This document shows, piece by piece, positions 7,922 to 16,908 of a DNA stretch of 64,000 bases. Every line of letters starts with the position of its first letter. Position 1 is the stretch's first letter. The notes under the pieces are model-generated. The model was given only the letters and a program-made list of their open reading frames with translations. It did not search any database and was not told the origin of the DNA. The stretch spans positions 124,001-188,000 of the forward strand of contig CANMEQ010000005.1 of NCBI GenBank assembly GCA_947497065.1, in the 5' to 3' direction. This DNA comes from an uncultured Paracoccaceae bacterium (GTDB taxonomy: Bacteria; Pseudomonadota; Alphaproteobacteria; Rhodobacterales; Rhodobacteraceae). Both the position numbers and the translations under genes were made by a program.

Positions 7922-8671
7922 ATGAGCGGTACACCGATTATGGCAAAAGCCACAGCAGTTTGGCTGTGCGATAACACGACGATCACCTTCAAACAGATTG
8001 CAGATTTCTGCGGCCTGCATGAGCTGGAAGTGCAAGGCATCGCCGATGGTGATGTGGCGACTGGGGTGAAAGGGTTCGACCCGATTGCCAACAAACAGTT
8101 GACGCAAGAAGAGATCGACAAGGCTGAAGCCTCTGCGCTGCACAAGCTGAAGTTGCTGTATAACCCGGCTTCTGCAGGCGAAGAAAAACGTCGCGGCCCA
8201 CGCTACACGCCGCTGTCCAAACGTCAGGACCGCCCTGCGTCGATCTATTGGTTGGTGAAATTCCACCCAGAGCTGTCCGATGGTCAGATTTCTAAACTGG
8301 TCGGCACAACCAAACCAACCATTCAGGCCATCCGCGAGCGGACACACTGGAACATCAACAACATCGAGCCGATTGATCCGGTTGCGTTGGGCATGTGTAA
8401 ACAATCCGAACTGGATGCCGCTGTTCAAAAAGCAAACGCCAAGAAAGCCAAAGAAGGCGGCGTCATGACGGATGATGAACGCCGTAAACTGGTGTCTACT
8501 GAGCAGAGCCTTGGCATGGATCCAGAGCCTGAAATTCCGGCCGCAATGGCAGGGCTCGAGGCCTTCACGCTGGGCAACGACACGCCGGAGCCGGAAGAAG
8601 ACACATCTGTGCCAGACGCGGACAGCTTCTTTAACCTGCCCGATGATGCGGGTGATGACGACGAAGATTGA
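7922..8671 (+). CDS. trcR: TrcR-type cell-cycle transcriptional regulator (DUF1013)
   Basis: A 249-residue alphaproteobacterial protein. The N-terminal block AKATAVWLCDNTTITFKQIADFCGLHELEVQGIADG resembles an HTH. A second conserved block (RPASIYWLVKFHPELSDGQISKLVGTTKPTIQAIRERTHWN) looks like another DNA-binding helix pair. The C-terminal tail is acidic (PDDAGDDDED). The name TrcR is the family label used for DUF1013 proteins; targets are unknown. The start at 7922 has an AAGGAG ribosome binding site. A terminator follows. Confidence 0.85.
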   Translation: MSGTPIMAKATAVWLCDNTTITFKQIADFCGLHELEVQGIADGDVATGVKGFDPIANKQLTQEEIDKAEASALHKLKLLYNPASAGEEKRRGPRYTPLSKRQDRPASIYWLVKFHPELSDGQISKLVGTTKPTIQAIRERTHWNINNIEPIDPVALGMCKQSELDAAVQKANAKKAKEGGVMTDDERRKLVSTEQSLGMDPEPEIPAAMAGLEAFTLGNDTPEPEEDTSVPDADSFFNLPDDAGDDDED

Positions 8672-8693
8672 TGCGTTAGATACGCGTTTTCTG

Positions 8694-8726
8694 AAAACCC
8701 CCGAGCCTGTGCTTGGGGGTTTTGCA
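8694..8726 (+). terminator. Rho-independent terminator after trcR
   Basis: AAAACCCCCGAGC pairs with GCTTGGGGGTTTT across a short loop, 22 bases after the trcR stop. Near-symmetric A and T runs could also serve recR from the other strand. Confidence 0.88.
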
Positions 8727-8738
8727 TTTTAGGGGCAA

Positions 8739-9332
8739 TTACAGTGTTTTGCGGGCATTCAACGCGGCGGTGATTGTGCCTTCGTCAAGGTAATCGAGCT
8801 CACCGCCGACTGGTACGCCCTGCGCCAGGGAGGTGACCTGCACGCCCTGAAGCTCGTCAGCGATGTAGTGCGCGGTTGTTTGGCCGTCGATGGTCGCCCC
8901 AAGCGCGAGGATCACTTCGGTGACGTCTTCGCTGGTGATGCGGTCACGCAGTTTGGGGATGCGCAGCTCGTCTGGGCCGATGTCATCTAAGGCCGACAGC
9001 GTGCCCCCCAAAACGTGATAGCGGCCTTTGAACACACCGGCACGTTCCATCGCCCACAGGTCGGCAACGTCTTCGACCACACAGATTTGCCCGGTGGCCC
9101 GTTTGTTGCTTTCGCAGATATCGCAGATGTCAGAGGTGCCGATGTTGCCACAGTTGAGACATTCACGCGCGGTTTGACCCACGCTCGTCATGGCGTCGGC
9201 CAGCGGATTTAACAGCTGGCCGCGCTTTTTGATCAGGTGAAGCACCGCACGGCGCGCAGATCGTGGCCCAAGGCCGGGAAGGCGGGCCATAAGATCGATC
9301 AAGGTGTCGATATCTTTGGGGGCTTCAGACAT
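8739..9332 (-). CDS. recR: Recombination mediator protein RecR
   Basis: A 197-residue DNA-repair protein of the RecFOR pathway. It has an N-terminal helix-hairpin-helix ([24 protein letters not shown]), a zinc finger ([16 protein letters not shown]) and a Toprim domain ([17 protein letters not shown]...[19 protein letters not shown]). The length is normal. It is the last gene of a dnaX-ebfC-recR cluster on the minus strand, an arrangement seen in many bacteria. Confidence 0.97.
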   Translation of the reverse strand: MSEAPKDIDTLIDLMARLPGLGPRSARRAVLHLIKKRGQLLNPLADAMTSVGQTARECLNCGNIGTSDICDICESNKRATGQICVVEDVADLWAMERAGVFKGRYHVLGGTLSALDDIGPDELRIPKLRDRITSEDVTEVILALGATIDGQTTAHYIADELQGVQVTSLAQGVPVGGELDYLDEGTITAALNARKTL

Positions 9333-9414
9333 TGCGCCTTAAACCCCACACGCAGTTTGCAAATCGGCAGGCCAATTTACGTCTGCGTAGCAAGGTGAAA
9401 GCGCACCCGTCATT

Positions 9415-9759
9415 TTAAAACGGCAGTTTCATATCGGCTGGCAAACCCAAACCTTCGGTCAGTTTGGACATTTCTTCCTGCGCTTTATCAGAGGCTTTGC
9501 CTTGCGCGTCTTTGATCGCTGCTAAGATCAGGTCTTCGACCACTTCTTTGTCGTCACCGTTGAAGATGGATGGATCGATGTCTAACGCCTTCAGCTCGCC
9601 CTTGGCTGTCGCTGTGGCTTTCACCAATCCTGCGCCGCTTTCGCCAGTGACCATCATGGTGTGCAATTCTTCTTGCAACGCGGCCATGTCTGTCTGCATT
9701 TGCTGCGCTTTTTTCATCATTCCGGCCATATCGCCGAGGCCGCCAAGTCCTTTGAACAT
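9415..9759 (-). CDS. YbaB/EbfC family nucleoid-associated protein
   Basis: A 114-residue dimeric DNA-binding protein beginning MFKGLGGLGDMAGMMKKAQQ, the classical YbaB start, with a central DPSIFNGDDKEVVEDLILAA. An AGGAGACAGTG ribosome binding site supports the ATG at 9759; upstream in-frame codons lack similarity. It is flanked by dnaX and recR, as usual, and is probably cotranscribed with both. Confidence 0.95.
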   Translation of the reverse strand: MFKGLGGLGDMAGMMKKAQQMQTDMAALQEELHTMMVTGESGAGLVKATATAKGELKALDIDPSIFNGDDKEVVEDLILAAIKDAQGKASDKAQEEMSKLTEGLGLPADMKLPF

Positions 9760-9815
9760 CACTGTCTCCTGAATTCGTTTCGACCTAGATAAGGGGGGCA
9801 AGGCCCGCCCGCAAG

Positions 9816-11573
9816 TTAGCTGTCTTCAAACGGGTCCCATTCATCCTCGACCTCGGGCAGCGCATCTTGCTGTGCTTCGGCTTGAAGCGCCTGTGGTGTG
9901 CGGATCTCGCTGATGTGCGCCTTGGGAAACTGCATCAAAACGGCTTTCACCAACGGGTGTTCTGCAGCCTTTTGGCGCAAGGCGATCATTTCCGCGTCGC
10001 GCACTTCAGCCACTGTTGGGGCGCCGCCTTCGTTCACCAAGGTCACGGCCCAGCGGTTGCCAGTCCAGGCTTGCAGACGCGAGCCAAGGCGCTGGGACAG
10101 ATCGTGTGGCGCATTGGGGGCGGGTTCAAACTCGATGCGGCCCGGTTGATAGGCGGCCAAGCGCAGGCCGGTTTCAACCTCCACCAGCAGCTTTACGTCC
10201 CGGTGGCGGCGGATCAATTCGAGCACGTGATCGAATGTCGGGTAATGGGCCAAGGCTTCGTCTTGGGCCACGGCGACCGCCGCGCCCCCTGCGGACATTG
10301 TTGTGCCGCTCGGGCCAGAATGTGTTGGGGCGGGCATGCCTTGAGCGTGTGTTGCTGTGGGGGCAGGGCGCCCACCGCCGCCGCCGTTCGGGCCGCCAGC
10401 AGGTGGAGTTTGCCCGTCAAGTTTGCGCACCAGTTCTTCGGGGCTGGGCAGGTCGGCCACATGGGTCAAACGAATGATCGCCATTTCTGCGGCCATCATC
10501 GCGTTTGGCGCCATCGACACCTCTTCCAATGCTTTGAGCAACATCTGCCACAGGCGGGTCAAAACGCGCATGGGCAGGTCTTCGGCCATTTGTGCGCCGC
10601 GGGTGCGCTCATCTGGTGAAACGGTGGGGTCTTCAGCCGCGTCAGGTGTGATTTTTATCACGCTGACCCAGTGCGAAATTTCCGCCAAATCCCGCAGGAT
10701 CGCCATCGGGTCGGCCCCGTCTGCGTATTGGCTGGACAATTCGGTCAACGCCTCTGCCGCTTTGCCGCGCAAGATCATGTCGAACAAATCCAACACGCGG
10801 CCACGGTCGGCCAAGCCCAGCATGGCGCGCACCTGTTCGGCGGTGGTTTCGCCTGCGCCATGTGAAATGGCCTGATCGAGCAACGACTGCGCATCGCGGG
10901 CCGAGCCTTCGGCGGCGCGGGTGATCAGCGCCAGCGCATCATCGGTAATGTCTGCGCCTTCGGCAGTGGCGATTTTGCGCAGCAGGCCAATTTGATCCTC
11001 AGGCTCGATCCGTCGCAGGTCGAACCGCTGACAGCGCGACAGCACAGTGACGGGCACTTTGCGAATTTCGGTCGTCGCGAAAATGAATTTCACGTGGGCC
11101 GGGGGTTCTTCCAGCGTTTTCAGCAGCGCGTTGAACGCACTGGTGGACAGCATGTGAACCTCATCGATGATGTAGATTTTGTAGCGGGCCGAGGCCGCGC
11201 GGTAATGCACGCTTTCGATAATTTCACGAATATCGCCGACCCCCGTGCGTGAGGCCGCGTCCATTTCCATAACGTCAACGTGGCGACCTTCCATGATCGC
11301 GGTGCAATGTTCGCACGCGCCGCACGGTTCGGTTGTTGGGCCACCGGTGCCGTCCGGCCCGATACAGTTCATGCCCTTGGCGATGATCCGTGCGGTGGTG
11401 GTTTTACCCGTCCCGCGGATACCCGTCATGATGAACGCCTGCGCGATCCGGTCTGCGGCGAACGCATTTTTCAGGGTCCGCACCATAGCATCTTGGCCAA
11501 CAAGATCGGCAAAGGTCTCGGGGCGATATTTGCGGGCCAGAACTTGGTACTGGGGGGCGTCAGATTCGGTCAT
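9816..11573 (-). CDS. dnaX: DNA polymerase III subunit gamma/tau
   Basis: A 585-residue clamp-loader ATPase. Features are Walker A (MTGIRGTGKTTTARI), four zinc-ligand cysteines ending in CGACEHC, Walker B (IYIIDEVHML), sensor and arginine-finger regions (LEEPPAHVKFIFATTE, VLSRCQRFDLRR), and a Pro/Gly-rich linker at about residues 385-430. A C-terminal tau-like domain ends in an acidic tail (EVEDEWDPFEDS) that could bind polymerase. It is upstream of ebfC and recR. I saw no obvious slippery A-run that would give a separate gamma form, but did not test this rigorously. Confidence 0.96.
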   Translation of the reverse strand: MTESDAPQYQVLARKYRPETFADLVGQDAMVRTLKNAFAADRIAQAFIMTGIRGTGKTTTARIIAKGMNCIGPDGTGGPTTEPCGACEHCTAIMEGRHVDVMEMDAASRTGVGDIREIIESVHYRAASARYKIYIIDEVHMLSTSAFNALLKTLEEPPAHVKFIFATTEIRKVPVTVLSRCQRFDLRRIEPEDQIGLLRKIATAEGADITDDALALITRAAEGSARDAQSLLDQAISHGAGETTAEQVRAMLGLADRGRVLDLFDMILRGKAAEALTELSSQYADGADPMAILRDLAEISHWVSVIKITPDAAEDPTVSPDERTRGAQMAEDLPMRVLTRLWQMLLKALEEVSMAPNAMMAAEMAIIRLTHVADLPSPEELVRKLDGQTPPAGGPNGGGGGRPAPTATHAQGMPAPTHSGPSGTTMSAGGAAVAVAQDEALAHYPTFDHVLELIRRHRDVKLLVEVETGLRLAAYQPGRIEFEPAPNAPHDLSQRLGSRLQAWTGNRWAVTLVNEGGAPTVAEVRDAEMIALRQKAAEHPLVKAVLMQFPKAHISEIRTPQALQAEAQQDALPEVEDEWDPFEDS

Positions 11574-11609
11574 GGCGCTAGGGTATTCTGCTGGGCAACT
11601 GGCGTCTAG

Positions 11610-11972
11610 CTACAGCGTCCAAAGAACGAAGCCCGTACCCAAGGCTGTGGCCATCATCATGAGCGTGATCAGGTGCAGGACAGTGCTTTTAGCGCCCGTG
11701 GCCTGATGCTGGTTCAGGCGTGCTTTGGTGCTACAGGCCTTTCGCCAGGCGGCGAAGAATAAAACCATCGATGCAATCAAGGGCAACGAGGCGATCAGGC
11801 GGGCCAGCCATGTGGGCTCGAACTCGCTAAACACTGCGCGAAAGCCGAGTGCGAGTGCGATTGCGCCCATGCCCGTCCCAGTCCAGCTGGCAAAGGTGCG
11901 TTCATTGGCCATCAGCGTGCGATCTTCGGCCCAATCGGTGCGGTTTTCAGCGAGGTCGTTTGATTTGTTCAT
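11610..11972 (-). CDS. DUF202 family small membrane protein
   Basis: A 120-residue protein with a polar N terminus followed by DWAEDRTLMANERTFASWTGTGMGAIALALGFRAVF, the hallmark of DUF202/YidH-like proteins. Three hydrophobic segments are predicted. No function is established. The ATG at 11972 is chosen from the family start; a recognisable ribosome binding site is not obvious. It lies upstream of dnaX on the same strand with a gap of about 35 bases. Confidence 0.78.
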   Translation of the reverse strand: MNKSNDLAENRTDWAEDRTLMANERTFASWTGTGMGAIALALGFRAVFSEFEPTWLARLIASLPLIASMVLFFAAWRKACSTKARLNQHQATGAKSTVLHLITLMMMATALGTGFVLWTL

Positions 11973-12157
11973 AGAGCAGACATAGCAGCCCCCTTGCCGA
12001 ATGCGAGGGGCTGTCTTATGAAAGTGGGGCCTTGAGGGAGGCATTCAGGTTCGCGAACAGCCGTCATCGGCACCCTTGAACGACCTAAGAACAGACCAGT
12101 CCGGTCTTTCTCATGCCCGTGTGAGCGAACCCGTGGGACATTTCATTGAGGAAGCCG

Positions 12158-13660
12158 ATGATGAACGATCCCTTAGATAGATTCCGTCGTGCCGCGAAGG
12201 CATTGAAAGCCAATTATGAAGCTGGCGGGCAAGAGGCCCTTGCGCGGTTGCGCGAAAACCCACCCCGCCGCGATGGCGGTGATTTGAAACATGCAGACTT
12301 TCTGCATGTCATTGCCCGTGAAAATCAATTCAACAGCTGGCCTATGATGAAAGAGGCGATTGCACGGCTCGGCATGAATCGTGCTGCGCGGCAACAGCGG
12401 TTGAAGATTGCGTTGTGGCAAGGCCAAACGCAGGTCATTCGTGATTTGGTGTGGGATGATCCTGACGTGGCACAAGGCGCATTCGGATTGCGCTGCGCCT
12501 TGTATGACACATCGGTTTTGGCTGATCTCTCGAGCGATCCTGATCTTGCAAAATCCGATTTCGGAGGGCGGCGACCGCTGGTGCATCTGGCCTTTTCCAA
12601 GGCCTTCCGCGCTTTTCCAGAGCGCGAGGCGCAGATGTTTGCGGTTGCGCAAGCGCTTTTCGATGCGGGAGCTGATGTGAACGATAGGTTTCCAGCGCCG
12701 GGGGATGAAACCTGTTTGCTGTCGACGTTGTATGGGGCGATCGCCCATGCCGGAAATTTACACCTGGCCCAATGGTTGTTGGATCGTGGGGCGGACCCGA
12801 ATGACGGGGAATCGCTCTATCACGCGTGTGAAATTGGATCGCCCGAGGGGGTGCGCATGCTGTTGGCTGCTGGGGCGGACCCAAAGGGCACCAACGCCCT
12901 AAAACGCGCCATGGACTTTAATGATGTCGACATGGTTCAGATGCTTCTCACCGCAGGGGCCGACCCGAACGAAGGGACGAAGGGGTGGACGGCGCTTCAT
13001 CACGCAGGGTTGCGGATGTCGAGCGATGCAGTCTGTCAGGCGTTGATCGATGCCGGGGCCGCGTCTGATCGTGTTGGCCAAGGGATCACGCCATACGCGG
13101 CGGCAAAAGTTTACGGCAATCACGCCTTGGCCAAACGTATGCAGCCTGTCCCCCTGACACAGGAGGAGACGTTGTTGGCGCAGGCGGCCATGGGGCAGGT
13201 GCCCGAAAATGCGTTTGTCGATCCGGCCAAGGTGCCCGACATCTATCTGGATTTGGTGCGCGAGTTTGCGGGCCTGCCGTCGAAATTGGATCACCTGCAG
13301 GCCTTGATCAAATTGGGCCTTCCGTGGGATCGACCAGATGCGGCTGGCGTGACGCCTGTGCAAGGCGCGGGGTGGTCAGGGCAGCCGGAAATGCTGTCGT
13401 TCTTTTTGGGGCTGAAGCCGAATTTGGGGCATGTGAATGCCTATGGTGGTGGCTTGCTGAGCACGATTTTGCACGGCGCCAACAATAACCCCGAACGATC
13501 CGAGCGCGATTACGTGGCCTGTTTGCGGATCGTGCTAGACGAAGGTGTCGCTCTGCCCCGTCGCGCGATATCAATCAGTGGAAACAAGGATATTTGCGCG
13601 TTTCTCGAGGAGTGGGCGCGCGATAAACCCGGGCAGGTGGTAGATTTTGGCATCTATTAA
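12158..13660 (+). CDS. Ankyrin-repeat protein
   Basis: A protein of about 500 residues with no signal peptide. An N-terminal helical region (FLHVIARENQFNSWPMMKEAI) is followed by several ankyrin repeats, recognisable by AQALFDAGADVNDRF, AQWLLDRGADPNDG, VRMLLAAGADPKG, VQMLLTAGADPNEGTKGWTALHHAG and CQALIDAGAASDRVGQGITPYAAA. The C-terminal third holds more degenerate repeats. It is presumably a cytoplasmic protein-binding scaffold. An AGGA ribosome binding site serves either ATG, 12158 or 12161. Its last 14 bases overlap the phosphatase gene, so the two are likely coexpressed and may act together. Confidence 0.85.
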   Translation: MMNDPLDRFRRAAKALKANYEAGGQEALARLRENPPRRDGGDLKHADFLHVIARENQFNSWPMMKEAIARLGMNRAARQQRLKIALWQGQTQVIRDLVWDDPDVAQGAFGLRCALYDTSVLADLSSDPDLAKSDFGGRRPLVHLAFSKAFRAFPEREAQMFAVAQALFDAGADVNDRFPAPGDETCLLSTLYGAIAHAGNLHLAQWLLDRGADPNDGESLYHACEIGSPEGVRMLLAAGADPKGTNALKRAMDFNDVDMVQMLLTAGADPNEGTKGWTALHHAGLRMSSDAVCQALIDAGAASDRVGQGITPYAAAKVYGNHALAKRMQPVPLTQEETLLAQAAMGQVPENAFVDPAKVPDIYLDLVREFAGLPSKLDHLQALIKLGLPWDRPDAAGVTPVQGAGWSGQPEMLSFFLGLKPNLGHVNAYGGGLLSTILHGANNNPERSERDYVACLRIVLDEGVALPRRAISISGNKDICAFLEEWARDKPGQVVDFGIY

Positions 13661-14150
13661 GGCATCGACTGAATTCGGGATTTATCCCGTAAAGGTTGGC
13701 GCGGGGCAGGTTGCACTTTGCCCTGTGCCGGGCCGGTTTGGCAGCTATGAGGCGGATCTGTCAGCGATCCTGAATTGGGCGCCTGATATTGTGCTGACCA
13801 TGACAGGACAGGCCGAGCTTGATCGGGTTGGCGCAGCCGATTTTGGCGCTGACCTCGGGCATGCAGGGATCGCGTGGCACCATTTGCCGATCGTTGATTT
13901 CAGCACGCCTGATGCAAATGTTGAAACCGCATGGCCGGATGTTGCAGCGCACTGTGCCGCCGTTTTGGCCAGAGGCGGACGCATTCTGAGCCATTGTTTT
14001 GGGGGATGTGGCCGGTCGGGGATGATGGCGCTGCGGTTGATGGTCGATGAGGGCGAAGACCCGCACACCGCCCTCGTGCGCCTGCGCAAAACGCGGCCCT
14101 GCGCCGTGGAAGAGGACGCACAGTTTAGCTGGGCCGCCCGCGCCGTTTAG
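13647..14150 (+). CDS. Dual-specificity/tyrosine-phosphatase-like protein
   Basis: A 167-residue protein with the CX5R phosphatase loop HCFGGCGRSG (around residue 115) and an upstream general-acid candidate Asp in WHHLPIVDFSTPD. This fits the DSP/CDKN3-like PTP family. The proposed start is a TTG at 13647 inside the ankyrin gene with a GCAGGTGG ribosome binding site; no ATG is available before the conserved N-terminal region. It overlaps ankyrin (14 bases) and convergent rsgA (26 bases). Substrate is unknown; the coupled ankyrin protein might deliver it, which is inference. Confidence 0.78.
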   Translation: MASIKASTEFGIYPVKVGAGQVALCPVPGRFGSYEADLSAILNWAPDIVLTMTGQAELDRVGAADFGADLGHAGIAWHHLPIVDFSTPDANVETAWPDVAAHCAAVLARGGRILSHCFGGCGRSGMMALRLMVDEGEDPHTALVRLRKTRPCAVEEDAQFSWAARAV

Positions 14151-15156
14151 CAGCGCCCCGTTCTTTTCCAGCGTCGTACATTTTTTGCAGACGTTTCAGA
14201 TGGCCGCGATTTTCGCCCACGGTTGCCGTGTTGAACCGGTTTTCCCGCTCCAATTTGCGCCACCGCTCAACGCGGTCCATCTCGAGCGAGCCGTCTTCGA
14301 TGGCCGCACGCACTTTGCATCCTGGTTCGGTTTTATGGGCGCAGTCATTGAATTTGCACTGGGCCGCCAATTCTGTGATGTCGCCGAAAACTTCCTCGAC
14401 GCCCTCTTCGGCGTCCAACAATCGCAGCTCGCGCATGCCGGGTGTGTCGATCAGCCAGCCCCCTGCCGTCGTGGCCCGCAGGTTGCGGTTGGTCGTGGTG
14501 TGTCGGCCTTTGGCGTCATCTGATCGGATGTCTTGTGTGGCATCGATTTGTCCGGTGAGGCGGTTTTGTATGGTGGTTTTGCCCACCCCGGACGAGCCGA
14601 CCAAAGCCAAGGTTTGCCCGTTCGAACACCACGGGTTCAAACGTTCAACATCCGCATCGTCTTTCGCGTTGATCGCGAGGGCCGTGAGCAGGGGGGACAG
14701 TTTTTCAGCCTGTTTGATGTAATCGCTCACATCGTCCGTCAGGTCGGCTTTGGTTAAAATCACCAATGGCAGGCAGCCCGATGCGCTGCACATCGCCAAA
14801 TACCGCTCGAGGCGGGCAACGTTGAAATCTGCGTTGCAGCTGGTGACGATGCCCAATGTGTCGACATTCGCGGCGATCAGCTGAGGTTTGGATTCTTCGC
14901 CAGCCGCACGCCGGGTGATTTCCGTGGTGCGCTCCAGCGGGGGTGACGCCGCAGCCCCCGTTGCAATAACCCAATCGCCAACAGCATATCGGCCGGCCTC
15001 GACCGTGGGCGACAGGGAAACTGGCCCGCTGTCTTGAAACCCATCCAGCCGCGACCGATGCACGGCGGTGATGCGGGTTGGGGCCATTGTGTCGTCCAAA
15101 GTGATTTGGCGCGCAAAGTGATCGGACCAACCGAGGGTGGAGAGGCGTGATGTCAT
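14125..15156 (-). CDS. rsgA: Small ribosomal subunit biogenesis GTPase RsgA
   Basis: A 343-residue circularly permuted GTPase that assists late 30S maturation. An N-terminal OB-like domain is followed by G4 (LTKADL), G1 (GSSGVGKTTIQNRL), the switch segment RHTTTNRNL, G3 (DTPGMREL) and the C-terminal zinc knuckle (CKFNDCAHKTEPGCKV). The ATG at 15156 is chosen because the frame upstream runs only from a GTG without ribosome binding site and lacks family similarity. It is convergent with the phosphatase gene and sits downstream of the SRP RNA gene on the same strand. Confidence 0.95.
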   Translation of the reverse strand: MTSRLSTLGWSDHFARQITLDDTMAPTRITAVHRSRLDGFQDSGPVSLSPTVEAGRYAVGDWVIATGAAASPPLERTTEITRRAAGEESKPQLIAANVDTLGIVTSCNADFNVARLERYLAMCSASGCLPLVILTKADLTDDVSDYIKQAEKLSPLLTALAINAKDDADVERLNPWCSNGQTLALVGSSGVGKTTIQNRLTGQIDATQDIRSDDAKGRHTTTNRNLRATTAGGWLIDTPGMRELRLLDAEEGVEEVFGDITELAAQCKFNDCAHKTEPGCKVRAAIEDGSLEMDRVERWRKLERENRFNTATVGENRGHLKRLQKMYDAGKERGAAKRRGRPS

Positions 15157-15248
15157 AAGTGGGGTGTTAGCGTATTTCGTGATCTCGCAAAAGCGTTGCT
15201 TTCGCTCCGTCTCGATTTGCACCTGCGCGATTCAGCGGTGCGGTAGGT

Positions 15249-15342
15249 GAGAGGTTGGACATCGACCCAAGTGGGGCTCGTTGTGGCTGCTTCCTTCCGG
15301 ACCTGACCAGGTTGGCGAGGCACTTGCCCGCGCCAACCTCTC
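15249..15342 (-). ncRNA. ffs: Bacterial small signal recognition particle RNA (4.5S-type)
   Basis: On the minus strand the ~94-nt sequence starts GAGAGGTTGG and ends CCAACCTCTC, so its ends pair into a long stem. In the middle lies the universally conserved SRP domain IV: GGTCAGGTCCGGAAGGAAGC with the GGAA-type apical region. This is the short alphaproteobacterial form lacking the Alu domain. It works with Ffh to target membrane proteins. Exact 5' and 3' ends are inferred from the terminal pairing. Confidence 0.93.
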
Positions 15343-15425
15343 AACGGTCATATACGAAGGCCTGTGCTGTGATGCAAGGGCTGCCACCACTTGCGTTGCC
15401 TGTCCGTGCATGTAATCGACGCGAT

Positions 15426-16379
15426 ATGGAAAATGCTGAACACATTACTTTCGGCGGCTCGAACCTTGATCGCGCTGCAGAGCTTCGGTCTGATATCGCG
15501 CCGGTTTTGGCGGACCCTAGGGCGCGGATGATCGTGCTTTGGCGGGGCAAACTGCTGCTGACGTCAGATGGTGGCCCGCTGATGCGCCTGCCGCTCGATC
15601 ATCCGGTCGCAAAAGATGCCAGCGCGTTGCGCCTGTTTTTAGGCCGCGATGACGAAGGGCCAGTGTTTGCAATCACCTTGAATCACTGGGACCCCGAATT
15701 GCCTGAAGCCGACCAAATGGGCAGCTTTGCAGACCTGACCTTGCAGCAGCATCCTGCAACAGGTGACGGTGTTTTTGCGGAACTGCGTGCCATGATGACA
15801 ACGCTTTCCCCGCGCGACGCAGAGCTGGCAGCGACGGCGAAAGCGGTTCTTGGCTGGCACCGAAGCCACCGGTTTTGTTCGGCTTGCGGTCATGAAAGTG
15901 ATGTGGCCGATGCCGGTTGGCGCCGGCAATGCCCGTCGTGCAACACCCCGCATTTCCCGCGAACGGATCCGGTGGTTATCATGCTGATCGTTTCTGGCGA
16001 TGAGGTTTTGGTTGGCCGGTCGCAAGGCTGGCCAGAGGGGATGTATTCTTTGCTTGCTGGATTTGTAGAGCCCGGTGAAACCATGCAAGCCGCTGTGCGC
16101 CGTGAAGTGTTGGAAGAGACAAACGTTCGTGTGGGCGCGGTCTCCTTTTTGACCAGCCAGCCATGGGCGTTTCCATCCTCATTGATGTTGGGGTGTTACG
16201 GCGAAGCCGAGACAAAAGAGATCACGATCGACCCCCATGAGCTTGACGATGCGAAGTGGATCAGCCGCGCGGAAATGCAGCAGGCGATGGATGGTACACA
16301 TCCGACGATGACAGCGGCACGAAAAGGGGCTGTCGCACATTTTCTGCTAGAGAATTGGTTGAGCAATAAGGTAGGTTGA
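15426..16379 (+). CDS. nudC: NAD+ diphosphatase NudC (Nudix; also decaps NAD-RNA in characterised homologues)
   Basis: A 317-residue Nudix enzyme. It has an N-terminal NudC-like domain and a zinc ribbon (FCSACG...CPSC). The Nudix box is GFVEPGETMQAAVRREVLEETNV, and the NudC-specific SQPWAFPSSLMLG follows it. It hydrolyses NAD(H) to NMN(H) and AMP. The ATG at 15426 is chosen over upstream in-frame codons because those would run into the divergent SRP RNA gene region; a good ribosome binding site is not visible. Confidence 0.93.
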   Translation: MENAEHITFGGSNLDRAAELRSDIAPVLADPRARMIVLWRGKLLLTSDGGPLMRLPLDHPVAKDASALRLFLGRDDEGPVFAITLNHWDPELPEADQMGSFADLTLQQHPATGDGVFAELRAMMTTLSPRDAELAATAKAVLGWHRSHRFCSACGHESDVADAGWRRQCPSCNTPHFPRTDPVVIMLIVSGDEVLVGRSQGWPEGMYSLLAGFVEPGETMQAAVRREVLEETNVRVGAVSFLTSQPWAFPSSLMLGCYGEAETKEITIDPHELDDAKWISRAEMQQAMDGTHPTMTAARKGAVAHFLLENWLSNKVG

Positions 16380-16429
16380 CCCCAAAGACATCCGTGCCAA
16401 ATTTGGCCTACTTATGAGTAAAAACTGAT

Positions 16430-16891
16430 ATGAAAATTAGCACCCGTGAAGATATCGAAGCACCGATTGACTTTGTTTTTAAACAGGTCACCGACTTTCC
16501 CAGCTTTGAGCGGTCTATCATGCGGCGCGGTGCGGATATCGAACGCATCGAGAAGGGCGGGGCTTTCGGTTTGGGCGCGAAATGGCGCGTCAAATTCCGA
16601 ATGCGCGGGGTAGAGCGCGATGTTGTCGCGACGGTTGCTGATGTGGCCGATCCCAATTTGATCAAAATGGTCCTGACATCACGCAGTGCTGATGCTGATA
16701 TGCAAGTCGAATTGGTGCCGCTGTCACGCGCACGCACCCGCATAAACGTCAGCGCAGAAGCATCCGCAAAAACGATTGCTGCGAAGATTTTGTTTCAATC
16801 CGTTCGGTTTGCGAAACAGAAAACAGATGACCGATTGAAACAGGTCGTCGCCAATTTCGCCAAAGACGTCGAAAAGAAATATCGCGGTTAA
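16430..16891 (+). CDS. SRPBCC family protein
   Basis: A 153-residue protein starting MKISTREDIEAPIDFVFKQVTDFPSFERSIMRRG. This is the usual opening of the START/Bet v1-like SRPBCC fold, a hydrophobic ligand-binding cavity. The rest alternates beta strands and ends in a long basic helix. No ligand can be assigned. It lies about 50 bases after nudC on the same strand and converges with pheA. It may be cotranscribed with nudC. Confidence 0.75.
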   Translation: MKISTREDIEAPIDFVFKQVTDFPSFERSIMRRGADIERIEKGGAFGLGAKWRVKFRMRGVERDVVATVADVADPNLIKMVLTSRSADADMQVELVPLSRARTRINVSAEASAKTIAAKILFQSVRFAKQKTDDRLKQVVANFAKDVEKKYRG

Positions 16892-16908
16892 GGGTAGCGC
16901 CTTAGCGG

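Noticed and set aside
12080-12115. Small AGACC-N5-GGTCT hairpin before the ankyrin gene as a terminator or riboswitch
   Set aside because: The stem has only five pairs, has a weak T-tract and lies in a divergent promoter gap, so it is probably chance.
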